Shown: positions 18,743 through 28,829 of the stretch, in pieces | Position numbering within the stretch: position 1 is the stretch's first letter | Layout: each line of letters opens with the position of its first letter | Source: Xenorhabdus cabanillasii | Lineage (GTDB): Bacteria > Pseudomonadota > Gammaproteobacteria > Enterobacterales > Enterobacteriaceae | Length of the DNA: 64,000 nt | Direction: 5' to 3' | Assembly: GCF_003386665.1 (NCBI RefSeq) | Contig: NZ_QTUB01000001.1 | Coordinates: forward strand, 2,480,001-2,544,000 | The notes under the pieces: model-generated | The model's input: the letters and a program-made list of their open reading frames with translations, nothing else | What the model was told of the DNA's origin: nothing | Databases searched by the model: none | Translations under genes and position numbers: made by a program

Positions 18743-20788
18743 TTAAGGCTTTTCTGTTTTCACTTTTTTACCACGTAACAGTTTTCTGACCCAGAAACGG
18801 TTCGGGTGCAAAGCCGCTAATGTTTCATCATCAAGTGGTAAGGCTTCATTAAGCATTTGTCCTGCAAGTAATTCAGCACTTAAAGGAGCAGAACACAAAC
18901 CACGTGAACCTAATGCACCAATAACAAATAAATCAGGGTAACAAGGTGATTCGTCTATTTTCTCACCGGACTGTATCTGTTGAGGTAAATCGGTATATTT
19001 TGCCATAATTTCACTGAAAACAGGGACATTGCCGACCATTGGCATATGATCCCGAATCACACATCGGATCCCCTGACGGGATTTATCCTCTGAAATGTCA
19101 ACTTGTTTTACCCAATCAACATCAGGGAAACACTTCAGGAGACGGTCGCGATTCTCCTGCTGTTCGGCAGAAGAGTACTGAGTATCTAATTGATTGCGTT
19201 GATAACTCGCACCAATACAGTGATGCTGATTTTTGGGATTAACAGGGGTCATATAACCATCGTAACACAGCACACTTTTTAGCTGGCTAAGCAGGTCAGT
19301 TGTTGGGATATGGCTGACTTGACCACGGACTGCGGTAACAGGAAATTTTTTGGTCTGTTCAAATTGAGCCAGGCAATACCCGTTGGCAATGATAACCACT
19401 TTGTGGTTTTTAAGTTGTGTTTGTCCCTGATGTTCAATGTGTAGTTGCCAACCGTTTTCATGTTGAACCAAACGCGTTATTTCATGGTTGAAATATGTCC
19501 TCATACCACGCTGTTGTGCAAGTTTGATAATTTCTTGAGTCAATTGAGCTGGGTATAACCATCCTCCCTGTGGATAATGGATACCATGATAGTTGACATC
19601 TAGCCCGCTGATTTGGCTCAATTGTTGACGATCCATTCCAACAGCAATATCTTCCGGCCATGCTGTTTGCAGCATATTGTCGATTTTCTTGTTACTTTTT
19701 TCATCATAGGCTATTTGACTAACACCACACCATTGATGCTCAAATAACACATTTTCATCAGTCAGTTCATCATATTGACGACGGGCAAAGGTGAATGCTG
19801 AGGTAAAGAAACGCTCTAATGGATCATGACGACCAGTTAGTAAAGGATAAATAGCACCTTGTTGGTTACCTGATGCACCTTGTGCGGGTTGTGTATCCTG
19901 GCAATATAGTGTGACTTTTGCGCCACGTCGCAGTAAAGCAAGAGCAGTGAATGCACTGGCAATACCTCCGCCAATAATTGCGATATCATCAGTATGATTT
20001 GTGCCAGGGCGGGCAAACCAGGGCATATCAGTTTTGGCGTTGTGAACAGAGGAAGGTAAAACGCCTGTCAGCATCTCTCTCTTACGCCCGAATCCCTTGA
20101 CTTTTTTGACAGTAAAGCCTGCTGCTTGTAATCCACGGCGTACTAAACCTGCTGATGTGAATGTCGCAAATGTTCCTTCCGGACGAGAAAATTTTGCCAT
20201 TGCAGTGAACAGTTGTTCACTCCACATTTGTGGGTTTTTGGCGGGAGCAAAACCATCTAAAAACCACGCATCAACTTTACCTGTCAGGCCGGAATTTACT
20301 TTGGGCAATAGTTCATTTACGTCTCCAAACCAGAGATCCAGAGTAATAGCACCATTATTCAGAATTAACCGATGGCAACCTGCGAGTGGTAAAGGCCATT
20401 GCTGACATAATTCTTCAGAAAACTTCTGAAGCTCTGGCCAGCGCTGATGTGCACTTTTTAGATCAGCGATTTTTAATGGATATTTTTCAAAACTAATGTA
20501 GTGCAGCCTTTTTAGCGTAGCATCTGGGTGTTGCTGTTTGAACTCTGAAAAAGATTGCCAGAGTGCAAGGAAATTTAACCCAGTACCGAATCCGGTTTCG
20601 GCAATAACACAATCAGAGCGGCAATGTGTGCTAAAACGTTGAGGAAAATGATTGCCGTTTAAAAATACATATATGGTTTCTTCTAACCCATCTTGATTTG
20701 AGAAATAAACATCATCAAATTGCTTAGAAATAGGTGTGCCCTGTTCATTCCAGCTTAGGGTTGCGCTATTGATAGCACTGTTTTGCAC
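18743..20788 (-). CDS. mnmC: MnmC, bifunctional tRNA 5-methylaminomethyl-2-thiouridine biosynthesis protein
   Basis: MnmC finishes the mnm5s2U modification at the tRNA wobble position. The N-terminal methyltransferase domain contains [14 protein letters not shown] and [16 protein letters not shown]. The C-terminal FAD-dependent oxidoreductase domain begins with [28 protein letters not shown]. The start is uncertain: the frame is open back to a TTG at 20902, but homology begins near [16 protein letters not shown] at 20788 (681 residues) or a TTG at 20803 would fit, and none has a good ribosome-binding site. The E. coli protein has 668 residues. It is divergent from fabB. Confidence 0.9.
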   Translation of the reverse strand: MQNSAINSATLSWNEQGTPISKQFDDVYFSNQDGLEETIYVFLNGNHFPQRFSTHCRSDCVIAETGFGTGLNFLALWQSFSEFKQQHPDATLKRLHYISFEKYPLKIADLKSAHQRWPELQKFSEELCQQWPLPLAGCHRLILNNGAITLDLWFGDVNELLPKVNSGLTGKVDAWFLDGFAPAKNPQMWSEQLFTAMAKFSRPEGTFATFTSAGLVRRGLQAAGFTVKKVKGFGRKREMLTGVLPSSVHNAKTDMPWFARPGTNHTDDIAIIGGGIASAFTALALLRRGAKVTLYCQDTQPAQGASGNQQGAIYPLLTGRHDPLERFFTSAFTFARRQYDELTDENVLFEHQWCGVSQIAYDEKSNKKIDNMLQTAWPEDIAVGMDRQQLSQISGLDVNYHGIHYPQGGWLYPAQLTQEIIKLAQQRGMRTYFNHEITRLVQHENGWQLHIEHQGQTQLKNHKVVIIANGYCLAQFEQTKKFPVTAVRGQVSHIPTTDLLSQLKSVLCYDGYMTPVNPKNQHHCIGASYQRNQLDTQYSSAEQQENRDRLLKCFPDVDWVKQVDISEDKSRQGIRCVIRDHMPMVGNVPVFSEIMAKYTDLPQQIQSGEKIDESPCYPDLFVIGALGSRGLCSAPLSAELLAGQMLNEALPLDDETLAALHPNRFWVRKLLRGKKVKTEKP

Positions 20789-20918
20789 AATACTGTTGTT
20801 CAAAATAAGGCCTGTATTGTTGAGAAGAATAATAGGGGATTTTAACGGTCTTGAGGCTGTTACACCACTTATGAGCGATCTCAAAGTCTGGGTTATGATC
20901 AATTGTTCATGATTTTTA

Positions 20919-20935
20919 TCCTGATCGGACTTGTT
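20919..20935 (+). promoter_or_regulatory. FadR-like site before fabB
   Basis: CTGATCGGACTTGTT fits the FadR consensus CTGGTCNGACCWGTT with two mismatches. FadR activates fabB in E. coli from a similar position. Confidence 0.55.
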
Positions 20936-20936
20936 C

Positions 20937-20954
20937 AGCGTACAAGTGTACGCT
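20937..20954. promoter_or_regulatory. FabR-like operator before fabB
   Basis: AGCGTACA-AG-TGTACGCT is a perfect palindrome matching the FabR operator of fabA and fabB promoters. It lies 50 bases before the fabB start. Confidence 0.75.
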
Positions 20955-21003
20955 AAAGTGCGAGAAGGAAATCCCGCGGATAAACATATTGATGAGGTAA
21001 TTA

Positions 21004-22218
21004 ATGAAGCGAGCAGTAATCACTGGTTTGGGCATTGTATCTAGTATTGGTAATAACCAGAAAGAGGTGCTGAAATCTCTGAAAGAAGGCCGTTCCGGGA
21101 TAACTTTTTCCGAAGAATTCAAAGAAATGGGGCTTCGCAGTCACGTATGGGGGAATGTCAAACTGGATACAACAGGTTTGATTGACCGTAAAACACAGCG
21201 TTTTATGAGCGATGCTTCTGTTTATGCGTATCTGGCGATGGATGAGGCAATTAAAGATTCTGGCCTTTCCGGTGAGCAGGTTTCTAATTTACGTACAGGG
21301 CTGGTTGTCGGCTCTGGTGGGGGTTCTCCACACAATCAGGTTGTCTGTGCGGATGGTATGCGTGCCCGTGGCTTACGGGGAGTCGGGCCTTATATGGTGA
21401 CACGGACAATGGCTTCCGGTGTTTCCGCTTGTCTGGCAACGCCGTTCAAAATTAAAGGCGTAAATTACTCTATCAGTTCCGCTTGTTCGACTTCTGCACA
21501 CTGTATTGGTCATGCTGTTGAATTAATCCAGCTTGGTAAACAGGACGTTATTTTTGCCGGTGGTGGTGAAGAGCTGAGCTGGGAAATTGCCTGTGAATTT
21601 GATGCAATGGGCGCACTCTCTACCAAATATAATGAAATACCAGATCGTGCTTCCCGTACTTATGATCAAAACCGTGACGGCTTTGTTATTGCTGGCGGTG
21701 GCGGTATTGTCGTTGTTGAAGAATTAGAACACGCATTGGCTCGTGGTGCACATATATATGCTGAGGTTATTGGCTACGGAGCGAATTCAGATGGTTCGGA
21801 CATGGTTGCACCTTCAGGTGAAGGAGCTGTGCGTTGTATGAAGATGGCTCTGGATGGTATTGAAGGTGAGGTGGATTATATTAACACTCATGGCACATCA
21901 ACACCTGCTGGCGATTTGAAAGAGCTGGAAGCGATTAGAGAAGTATTTGGTGACAAGACACCAGCTATTTCAGCAACGAAGGCGATGACCGGGCATTCTT
22001 TGGGGGCAGCTGGTGCTCAGGAAGCAATTTACAGTTTATTGATGCTGGAGCATGGAATTATTGCACCAAGTATTAATATTGAAGAGCTGGATGAAAAAGC
22101 CCGTGGTATGGATATTATTACTGAACCTACCGAACGCGAGCTAAAGACGGTTATGTCTAATAGCTTCGGGTTCGGCGGTACAAATGCATCTCTGGTAATG
22201 CGCAAGTATCTGAACTGA
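21004..22218 (+). CDS. fabB: Beta-ketoacyl-ACP synthase I FabB
   Basis: This is the condensing enzyme for elongation in fatty-acid synthesis, essential for unsaturated chains. The active-site Cys is at about residue 161 ([10 protein letters not shown]), and the two histidines lie in [11 protein letters not shown] and [10 protein letters not shown]. At 404 residues it is of usual length (E. coli 406). GAGG lies upstream of the ATG. FadR-like and FabR-like sites indicate control by fatty-acid supply. A hairpin shared with the convergent tctA follows. Confidence 0.96.
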   Translation: MKRAVITGLGIVSSIGNNQKEVLKSLKEGRSGITFSEEFKEMGLRSHVWGNVKLDTTGLIDRKTQRFMSDASVYAYLAMDEAIKDSGLSGEQVSNLRTGLVVGSGGGSPHNQVVCADGMRARGLRGVGPYMVTRTMASGVSACLATPFKIKGVNYSISSACSTSAHCIGHAVELIQLGKQDVIFAGGGEELSWEIACEFDAMGALSTKYNEIPDRASRTYDQNRDGFVIAGGGGIVVVEELEHALARGAHIYAEVIGYGANSDGSDMVAPSGEGAVRCMKMALDGIEGEVDYINTHGTSTPAGDLKELEAIREVFGDKTPAISATKAMTGHSLGAAGAQEAIYSLLMLEHGIIAPSINIEELDEKARGMDIITEPTERELKTVMSNSFGFGGTNASLVMRKYLN

Positions 22219-22255
22219 TTTTCCAAAACTGAAAAGTTTTACCAGCCTGCATAAA

Positions 22256-22284
22256 AGCCAATTCACCAGCTATGTGGATTGGCT
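22256..22284. terminator. Hairpin between convergent fabB and tctA
   Basis: AGCCAAT-T-CAC and GTG-G-ATTGGCT form a stem 38 bases after the fabB stop, overlapping the last tctA codons. T-rich sequence follows on the plus side at some distance. It probably works as a bidirectional terminator. Confidence 0.6.
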
Positions 22285-23793
22285 GTAAATATTCTCATTT
22301 TTCTTACGTTTTTTATGAACTATCCGCAAGATAGGTGGAATGATAATAACCAGTGCAGCTAAGACCAACAAAGATTGAGCAATGGTACTGCTCCACAAGA
22401 TACTGAAATTACCGTTACTGATTGAAAGTGCCCGTCTCAAATTTTGTTCCAGCATTTCACCTAATACAAACCCTAGAATGAGCGGCGACATTGGAAAATT
22501 CATTTTCCTGAGAATATAGCCGAACACCCCCAGACCAACCATCAGCATCAGATCGAATGTCGTACTGTGTACAGCATAAACTCCGACTGCTGAAACGGTG
22601 GCTATGGCTGGCACTAAGAACCACAGAGGGATACTCAACATACGGGTAAACAGCCCAATCATCGGAATATTCATGATGAGTAAAAGAATATTGGCGATAA
22701 ATAGGGCTGCAATCAACCCCCAGACTATATCCGGTTGCTCCGTAAACATAGCAGGCCCCGGTGTGATGTTATAGAGCGTCAGTGCACCTATCATTACGGC
22801 GGTAGTACCTGAACCGGGGACACCCAGAGTAAGCATAGGAATGAATGAACCACATGCTGATGCATTATTGGCTGCTTCAGGTGCTGCCACACCACGGATA
22901 TCACCTTTACCAAATGAATCGCTGTTTCCGCTAAGTCGTTTTTCTGTCATGTATGTGATTGCGCTGGCAATCGTTGCGCCGGCACCGGGTAGGATACCAA
23001 CAAAGAAGCCAATGACTGAGGAGCGTAATATTGGCCCGGTACAGGTTTGGGCTTCTTTTTTGTTAAACAGTAATCGTCCGGTTTTACTTATTACTTTTTG
23101 TCCAGTGGAAGTATTCTCAAGCATCAGCAGAATTTCACTGACAGAGAACAGGCCGATCACAACGACAATAAACTGAATTCCATCAGAAAGATGGACACTA
23201 TCAAACGTGAAGCGATAAACCCCAGTATTAGCATCGACTCCTACTGTCGCTAACCCTAACCCGATCAAAGCAGCCAATAGAGATTTGACAGGATTCTGGC
23301 TCATCATGCTGCCGAGACAGGCAATCGCAAACACCATCAGGGCAAAATATTCAGCAGGCCCGAACGCCAGAGACCATTTGGCCAGAAGAGGAGCAAACAA
23401 AATGATACCAATAATAGCTAAGAGTGAACCACAAAATGAGCTGATTGCTGAGATAGACAATGCAACACCAGCTTGCCCTTGTTTTGCCATTGGGTATCCA
23501 TCAAGAGCGGTCATAATCGCGGCAGCATCTCCCGGCACATTCAGCAGAATTGAAGATATCCGACCTCCATATTCACAACCAATATAGACCGTTGCCAATA
23601 AAATTAAGGCGGATTCTGCGGGTAATTTCAAGGCAAAAGCTAACGGCAATAAAATGGCAACACCATTTATTGGGCCCAGACCGGGGAGCAAACCAACAAC
23701 TGTACCAATAAAGCAGCCTATTAATGCGATAATCAAATTCTTAGGAATTAATGCGACTTCAAAACCTTGTATCAGGTATATCCAAGTATCCAT
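22270..23793 (-). CDS. tctA: TctA, large membrane subunit of a tripartite tricarboxylate transporter
   Basis: A 507-residue protein with about 11-12 membrane segments and the TctA family motifs [39 protein letters not shown] loops and [18 protein letters not shown]. With TctB and the periplasmic TctC it forms a secondary transporter for citrate-like or other carboxylates. The start at 23793 ([10 protein letters not shown]) is set by TAAGGAGA six bases upstream; the frame extends 15 codons farther without such a site. tctC, tctB and tctA form an operon in that order. No TctDE two-component genes are seen nearby. Confidence 0.9.
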   Translation of the reverse strand: MDTWIYLIQGFEVALIPKNLIIALIGCFIGTVVGLLPGLGPINGVAILLPLAFALKLPAESALILLATVYIGCEYGGRISSILLNVPGDAAAIMTALDGYPMAKQGQAGVALSISAISSFCGSLLAIIGIILFAPLLAKWSLAFGPAEYFALMVFAIACLGSMMSQNPVKSLLAALIGLGLATVGVDANTGVYRFTFDSVHLSDGIQFIVVVIGLFSVSEILLMLENTSTGQKVISKTGRLLFNKKEAQTCTGPILRSSVIGFFVGILPGAGATIASAITYMTEKRLSGNSDSFGKGDIRGVAAPEAANNASACGSFIPMLTLGVPGSGTTAVMIGALTLYNITPGPAMFTEQPDIVWGLIAALFIANILLLIMNIPMIGLFTRMLSIPLWFLVPAIATVSAVGVYAVHSTTFDLMLMVGLGVFGYILRKMNFPMSPLILGFVLGEMLEQNLRRALSISNGNFSILWSSTIAQSLLVLAALVIIIPPILRIVHKKRKKNENIYSQST

Positions 23794-23803
23794 TTTATTC
23801 TCC

Positions 23804-24235
23804 TTACCTGAACAGACTACCAATGGGTAGCGTGACATCTAACAGGCGATCAAATACAAAAAAGAGTGATATACCCAAGCTCACACCAGAAATAATTGCG
23901 GCGAGAAGTGAGGCGTTAAACAGCAATGCGATGCTGATGGTCAATAATGTCGTCGCCAGAGGAAAGCCTAACCACTCAAATGTTCCTGCGTAAAAGACTA
24001 GTGAAACTATCAGCAACAATAAGCGGCGCAGCACTTGTGGTGCAGGCCAATGAGTTATTTCAGTTTTTTTGAATAGCAGTAATAGTGCACATAGCGCCAT
24101 TAATGAAATAATGGCAATCGGGAATGGCCGCGGCCCCAAAGGTTCATAGCTGTATTCGCTATGAATACCCCAGCCAATGACCAATCCTATACCACAAAGG
24201 GCTAACCAGATAACAGCAAAGATACGATCGCTCAT
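23804..24235 (-). CDS. tctB: TctB, small membrane subunit of a tripartite tricarboxylate transporter
   Basis: A 143-residue protein with four hydrophobic segments (for example IFAVIWLALCGIGLVIGW and LLLLIVSLVFYAGTFEWLGF) and the family-typical GPRPFPI motif after the first segment. It lies between tctC and tctA with gaps of 13 and 10 bases. Confidence 0.87.
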   Translation of the reverse strand: MSDRIFAVIWLALCGIGLVIGWGIHSEYSYEPLGPRPFPIAIISLMALCALLLLFKKTEITHWPAPQVLRRLLLLIVSLVFYAGTFEWLGFPLATTLLTISIALLFNASLLAAIISGVSLGISLFFVFDRLLDVTLPIGSLFR

Positions 24236-24248
24236 GATGGTATTCCCG

Positions 24249-25223
24249 TTATTTTGCTAAACCAAAGGATTTAGCCATCTCATGGTATTGAGCAACCTGT
24301 TTTTGCACATAGTCATCCAACTCTTTACCTGTCATATTGAATTCAAAGAGGCCACGTAGTTCGCGCTGTTTCTTAAATTCATCTGTTTGTTGTAATTTGT
24401 TGAATGTATCCACCCACCATTGATATTGTTCATCAGAAACTTTGGGGCCCATGTAAAAACCACGAATAACCGGCCATACGATGTTGTAGCCTTGCTCTTT
24501 GGCTGTCGGGATATTTGCCAAAACACCGCCAAGCCTTTTATCGGCATAGACAGCAAGAACATGCAGCTTATCACTCGTCAGATAAGGCAGGGTTTCACTG
24601 ATATCCCCAGAGAAAACCTGAATATGCTTACCTAGCAGAGCTGTGATTGCTTCCCCACCACCTTCAAAGGCGACATAGCGCATTTTGCGCGGATCAACAT
24701 CAGCTTGTTTTGCCAGTAAGGCCGTTTTCATCCAATCCTGACCACCAATGGAAGCTCCGGCACCAAATACGATGCTGGTAGGATCTTTCTGGAATGTATC
24801 AATGAGATCTTTTAATGTCTTGTACTGAGAGTCTTTACGGACAGCAATCATACCATAATCAGTACCAACACTGGCCAGCCAGCGCACATCATTCACGTTA
24901 TAGCGCCCGAATTTTCCTTGAGCAAGATTTAACAGAGAGCCACCAGAAAAGGCGACAATAGTGCCGGGGTCGGCAGGCCGTTGGGCAACAATAGCATTAT
25001 AAGCAACGGCTCCGACGCCTCCGGGCATAAATGTTACCCGCATAGGTGAATCAATAGTTTTGGTATCCAGCAATGAGACTTGCACTAACTTGCAGGTTAA
25101 ATCGAAGCCACCACCGGGTTTAGCAGGGGCAATACATTCAGTTCTGTCAGGAGCATCAATAGCAAAGGTATTGGTACAGAAAAGCAGGCCAGCAGTAGTT
25201 AATAATGTCTTGAGTATCTTCAT
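24249..25223 (-). CDS. tctC: TctC, periplasmic substrate-binding protein of a tripartite tricarboxylate transporter
   Basis: A 324-residue protein with a cleavable signal peptide (MKILKTLLTTAGLLFCTNTFA). The mature part is a Bug/TctC-type binding protein: CIAPAKPGGGFDLTCKL near the N-terminus binds the carboxylate, and MRYVAFEGGGEAITALLGKHIQ is typical of the second domain. It is the first gene of the operon, with a CRP-like box and an inverted repeat in the upstream spacer. The exact substrate is unknown; citrate and tricarballylate are the classical ones. Confidence 0.9.
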   Translation of the reverse strand: MKILKTLLTTAGLLFCTNTFAIDAPDRTECIAPAKPGGGFDLTCKLVQVSLLDTKTIDSPMRVTFMPGGVGAVAYNAIVAQRPADPGTIVAFSGGSLLNLAQGKFGRYNVNDVRWLASVGTDYGMIAVRKDSQYKTLKDLIDTFQKDPTSIVFGAGASIGGQDWMKTALLAKQADVDPRKMRYVAFEGGGEAITALLGKHIQVFSGDISETLPYLTSDKLHVLAVYADKRLGGVLANIPTAKEQGYNIVWPVIRGFYMGPKVSDEQYQWWVDTFNKLQQTDEFKKQRELRGLFEFNMTGKELDDYVQKQVAQYHEMAKSFGLAK

Positions 25224-25288
25224 TTTTTATTCCTCATATAGCACCAGTGATGATAACAACTTTATAAATTTCCGGTGTATTATTATTT

Positions 25289-25308
25289 ATAGAACTGAAA
25301 CGTTCTAT
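25289..25308. promoter_or_regulatory. Inverted repeat upstream of tctC, candidate operator
   Basis: ATAGAAC-TGAAAC-GTTCTAT is a perfect 7-bp inverted repeat with a 6-base spacer, about 65 bases upstream of the tctC start. It has the form of an operator; the regulator is unknown. Confidence 0.5.
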
Positions 25309-25329
25309 TAACATAAAAAAGTGTCCAGA

Positions 25330-25345
25330 TGTGACTTTAATCACT
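25330..25345. promoter_or_regulatory. CRP box upstream of tctCBA
   Basis: TGTGA-CTTTAA-TCACT matches nine of ten consensus positions. It lies about 107 bases upstream of tctC, a suitable distance for catabolite control of carboxylate uptake. Confidence 0.65.
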
Positions 25346-25701
25346 TAACTTAATTTGAATGATGTTGATTTTTTTAAATGCCTCAAGATTTTTTGAAGTT
25401 GTGTAATAGATATTGAAAGTGAAAATAAATAACTTTTATGATCCTTTAATATTTATTGAAACAAAAGGTTATGTAATATGAATATATACATATGATTGCT
25501 GAAAGTGATTTCGTATATTTGTAGTATTTTCAGAATATAAAAGTAATTTTAAAAATTAATGAAAATATATTTGTTTTAGATGCTTATCTAAATAATTTTG
25601 ATATTAACAAAAATAACTTTATGGATTATAAATGTTTTTGTAATTCGTTATATTGATTTAGGGTGACAACATCCATACTAAAATTATATATGGGGCCTAG
25701 A
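25346..25701. other. AT-rich spacer
   Basis: This very AT-rich stretch lies between the tct control region and the next gene. Apart from a possible short 5' extension of the following ORF (GTG at 25663), no gene, hairpin or repeat is evident. Confidence 0.4.
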
Positions 25702-26670
25702 ATGATTAAAGTAACATTACTGACTTTTTCTGGACTGGAAGATTATTACTGGTATTACTATGATCTCGATTATGAAATGAACTCAAAATGGCTACTGGAG
25801 CTATTCAGGGATAATATTAAGGGAATTAACTTCGGAGAAACTTGTGGAAGACTTGGATTCTCTGGTTTTTTAATCGAAATTGATGGAACTGAACAGACAA
25901 TAGCACATAGTTATGGATTGACCAATTCTTTTTATATATGTGATGGAAGAGCACCCGATCTTTATCAAAGCAGATATCTTGGTTTCGCTTTAATGGAGTC
26001 TTCTAACCAAAACAGTAACCTTAAAGCCGCAATATTTCAGGACATAACTAATCTTCAGCAAGATACTTCCGATTGTTCTGAGGGAGGTGATCCAGATGAA
26101 AATCTGCATAATGAAAAAAGAGATACTTTACACGATGCAAATAGTGATGAGCTCTACACAGTAAATATTATGAGTCCGAAAACGGGTAAATTGATTGCTG
26201 TACAAGCGGGCTTGTTCAATACAACTTTCTGGAATACACCTGAAAAGCAGAAATTACATAACTGTTATTCTTACGCCTGCAATTATGCAGGTGGGAGTCA
26301 CTCTCAACCGGGAGGCAATACCGAGAAGCTTTTACAAGAACGTACTATGAAAGTTGTTATAGATGGCGCAATTTCAGATGGATTAGTTATGTTGGATGAT
26401 TATAGAGATGAAAAATACTATCCGAACCATGTTGTAGCGCTTTTTGCTACTGACGATTATGCAGATGACTGGGACTACCATTGGTATAGACTGGTTTTAA
26501 ATAATAAGCACGAACGTTGCCATATTTGGGCTCATAAACCGGGGAGAATGTCAGTCAGAAAAACGGATAATAATAATGAAATTATAAAAGATCCCCGCAA
26601 TGCCGAGCGTGGAAAGTATACTCAGTTCGGAGGGTATTTTATAGTAAATAATCAAGTAAAGATAAGATAA
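25702..26670 (+). CDS. Unknown protein with NlpC/papain-like Cys-His motif
   Basis: There is no named family I can assign. From the ATG at 25702 it has 322 residues, with no signal peptide or membrane helix. The C-terminal half holds HNCYSYACNYAGGSHSQPGG, followed about 65 residues later by YYPNHVVALFATDDY and then DYHWYRLVLNNKHERCHIWAHKPG and KDPRNAERGKYTQFGGYF. A Cys followed by a His after this spacing, with YxYA and PGG context, resembles NlpC/P60 and papain-like hydrolases. The N-terminal half is acidic and aromatic-rich (EDYYWYYYDLDYEM). In-frame starts at 25663 (GTG) and 25690 (ATG) are possible. It is an AT-rich orphan between tctC and the exporter, consistent with recent acquisition. 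Confidence 0.7.
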   Translation: MIKVTLLTFSGLEDYYWYYYDLDYEMNSKWLLELFRDNIKGINFGETCGRLGFSGFLIEIDGTEQTIAHSYGLTNSFYICDGRAPDLYQSRYLGFALMESSNQNSNLKAAIFQDITNLQQDTSDCSEGGDPDENLHNEKRDTLHDANSDELYTVNIMSPKTGKLIAVQAGLFNTTFWNTPEKQKLHNCYSYACNYAGGSHSQPGGNTEKLLQERTMKVVIDGAISDGLVMLDDYRDEKYYPNHVVALFATDDYADDWDYHWYRLVLNNKHERCHIWAHKPGRMSVRKTDNNNEIIKDPRNAERGKYTQFGGYFIVNNQVKIR

Positions 26671-26730
26671 TCAATTAAAATGAGATTCCTGTATAAAATT
26701 AATTTGGATATTCAGTATCTGGTTGATTTT

Positions 26731-26768
26731 ATTTTCAACAAAGAGACAACTTGAAAGACAAAGGGTAT
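26731..26768. repeat. Dispersed repeat element, copy B (right half)
   Basis: It contains the right half of the element, CAACTTGAAAGACAAAGGGTAT. The left half is degraded. Confidence 0.5.
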
Positions 26769-26778
26769 ACCCATTTAT

Positions 26779-26811
26779 AATTATCGCCCAGTGAAGCATT
26801 GGGCGATAATT
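26779..26811. terminator. Strong hairpin between convergent genes
   Basis: AATTATCGCCCA and TGGGCGATAATT form a perfect 12-bp stem with a 9-base loop. It lies between the unknown gene ending at 26670 and the exporter ending at 26874. There is no long T run on either side, so termination is likely but imperfect. Confidence 0.65.
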
Positions 26812-26873
26812 GGTAAAAGTATTGTTGATAAAGTGCTATTTAAATTTTCTGACGATTAAATTCTCTATTTTGT

Positions 26874-27776
26874 TCAGTCTGTTTTGGCTGGATTTTTTTT
26901 CTGGCGAGATATTGGGATACGTAATTGTTGAGCAAGAATTACGCCAGCCAGCACAATACCTCCACCAATCAGATGATAGCTATACATTTTCTCATGGAGT
27001 ACCGCGATGGCAATAATTGCGGTGAAAACCGGAACCAGATTCATAAAGATTGAGGTCATATTAGCTCCAAGACGAATAACCCCCTGTATCCAGAGATAAG
27101 GTGCAATAATTGAAGCCGGAATACCTGCAAACAGCACAAGAGAAATATTATTACTGGTTAACCGGACATCTTCTGTCATTATGAAGTTAGGCAAAAGTAA
27201 TAATACCCCAAATCCGATTTGTATATAGAGTGATTGCCAGTTGGGTAACGGAATTGCCCAGCGTTTGGTCAGAACGCCGTACAGAGCATAGGCTGCTGAT
27301 GCAATAAACATCATCATTTCTCCTGACCCTAATCCGTATTGTAACAAAGAAGCAGGTTCTCCTTTGCCAATTAACCATATAAGGCCGGACAGGGAAAAAA
27401 CTGTACCAAGTATAATTCCAACTGTCGGGGCAACTCGCAGGACAAAAATACTGAGTATGACAGTCAACAATGGAATCAACGAAGTAAAGATCCCAATCAG
27501 TGTTGCACTGACAGTATGGGCAGCGTAGTAAACCAGACTTTGATTAAGAACCATACCGAGGGAGCCGAGGATCAATAACTTCCACCAATATTGGGTAAGC
27601 ATTTTCCACTGTTTCAGTGCGGGTAATAAGACAAAAGGGGTTAAAGCCAAAAAGGCGATGAACCAGCGATAGAAAGCGATAGCAGCAGGTTCAATTGAAG
27701 TGGTGGAGGCTTTACTGACGACAGCGTTAATTGACCAAATGAGCACAGCAATAAGGGGGAAAAATAAATTCTTCAT
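26874..27776 (-). CDS. EamA/DMT-family exporter
   Basis: A 300-residue inner-membrane protein with ten predicted hydrophobic helices in two EamA repeats (LIAVLIWSINAVVSKAST at the N-terminus, FAGIPASIIAPYLWIQGVIRLGANMTSIFMNLVPVFTAIIA in the second half). Family members export amino acids, nucleobases or other small metabolites. It is divergent from an AraC-family gene with 134 bases between starts, the usual regulator-exporter pair. The substrate is unknown. Confidence 0.85.
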   Translation of the reverse strand: MKNLFFPLIAVLIWSINAVVSKASTTSIEPAAIAFYRWFIAFLALTPFVLLPALKQWKMLTQYWWKLLILGSLGMVLNQSLVYYAAHTVSATLIGIFTSLIPLLTVILSIFVLRVAPTVGIILGTVFSLSGLIWLIGKGEPASLLQYGLGSGEMMMFIASAAYALYGVLTKRWAIPLPNWQSLYIQIGFGVLLLLPNFIMTEDVRLTSNNISLVLFAGIPASIIAPYLWIQGVIRLGANMTSIFMNLVPVFTAIIAIAVLHEKMYSYHLIGGGIVLAGVILAQQLRIPISRQKKNPAKTD

Positions 27777-27910
27777 GGAGTTAAATTGGGTGTATCAGAA
27801 TATGGTGTACTTAGTGTAACAATGACCGATTTATTTTATATATTGATAATCCGCCAATTGATGTGGCAATCAGGACAAGTTACAAATCCCCTTTGTTATT
27901 TGGAGTAAAT

Positions 27911-28699
27911 ATGAGCATTCGAAAATGTAGTAACCAGATTATGTTTCAGCCGCTGGAATTGGGCACGCCCGATTCTTTTATTTTTCGTGATGAAACATTG
28001 AATGCTGATACCGAATGTATGTTGCATTCCCACCCATTTGGACAATTGATTTATGTCGTGTGTGGAGTCATAGAGATGACCGTGGAAGGACAGCGTTTTC
28101 TTGCGCCACCAGAATTTTGTATCTGGGTTCCGAAGAATATGATTCATTCCAGTTACAACCGAAAAACGATGCGGTTTTGGATAATAGATATTTCATCGCA
28201 GTTAAGTGAATCTTTGCCTCAACAGCCGTGTATCATTCGATTAACTTCTATCTTCAATGCCATCATGATGGATTTTTATACCCGCAAGATAGTTCAGCCA
28301 GAGACAGAGAAAGATCAGCGTTTGGCTCAAATCCTGATTGATCAGGTTGAATTATCACCAGGTCAATGTACATATTTACCTTCATCAAGAGATAAGCTGC
28401 TTGCTCCGATATTAGAAGCATTAGAGCGTAACCCTGCGGATAATACCTCATTGGCGGAATGGGCGAAAAAACGCTACACCTCAGAAAGAACCTTATCGCG
28501 TCGCTGTCAGCAAGAATTGGGGATGTCTTTTGGAGAGTGGCGGCAGCGCCTGCGTTTTCTGCACGCAATTTCCTTATTGGAACAAGGTAAAAGCGTTTAT
28601 GAGATTGCATTTGATGTTGGCTATAGTTCATCGTCAGCATTTATTTCTATGTTTCAGCAGCTAGCCGGGACAACTCCTGAACGTTTCAGGAAAGGATGA
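27911..28699 (+). CDS. AraC-family transcriptional regulator
   Basis: A 262-residue regulator. An N-terminal cupin (LHSHPFGQLIYVVCGVIEMTVEGQRFLAPPEFCIWVP) is followed by a C-terminal double HTH (SLAEWAKKRYTSERTLSRRCQQELGMSFGEWRQRLR; YEIAFDVGYSSSSAFISMFQQLAGTTPERFR). The ATG at 27911 is chosen because GGAG lies five bases upstream; the frame is open for 16 more codons. The arrangement suggests that it controls the divergent EamA exporter, in the way NimR/YeaM-type regulators control neighbouring exporters. Confidence 0.88.
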   Translation: MSIRKCSNQIMFQPLELGTPDSFIFRDETLNADTECMLHSHPFGQLIYVVCGVIEMTVEGQRFLAPPEFCIWVPKNMIHSSYNRKTMRFWIIDISSQLSESLPQQPCIIRLTSIFNAIMMDFYTRKIVQPETEKDQRLAQILIDQVELSPGQCTYLPSSRDKLLAPILEALERNPADNTSLAEWAKKRYTSERTLSRRCQQELGMSFGEWRQRLRFLHAISLLEQGKSVYEIAFDVGYSSSSAFISMFQQLAGTTPERFRKG

Positions 28700-28710
28700 G
28701 CTGAAATTAA

Positions 28711-28762
28711 ATAGATTTCGAGTGACTTCTAACAAAGAGGTAACTCGAAAGATAAAGGGGGA
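28711..28762. repeat. Dispersed repeat element, copy C
   Basis: TTTCGAGT (28716-28723) and ACTCGAAA (28743-28750) are paired compensating variants of the usual TTTCAAGT / ACTTGAAA arms. A 19-base insert separates them. Arm base-pairing is preserved. Confidence 0.6.
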
Positions 28763-28829
28763 TTAGGTATTATGCCGATTAAATGTCAGAATAGCGGATC
28801 ACGCCCATTTAAGCTGTTGGATGAGAAAA

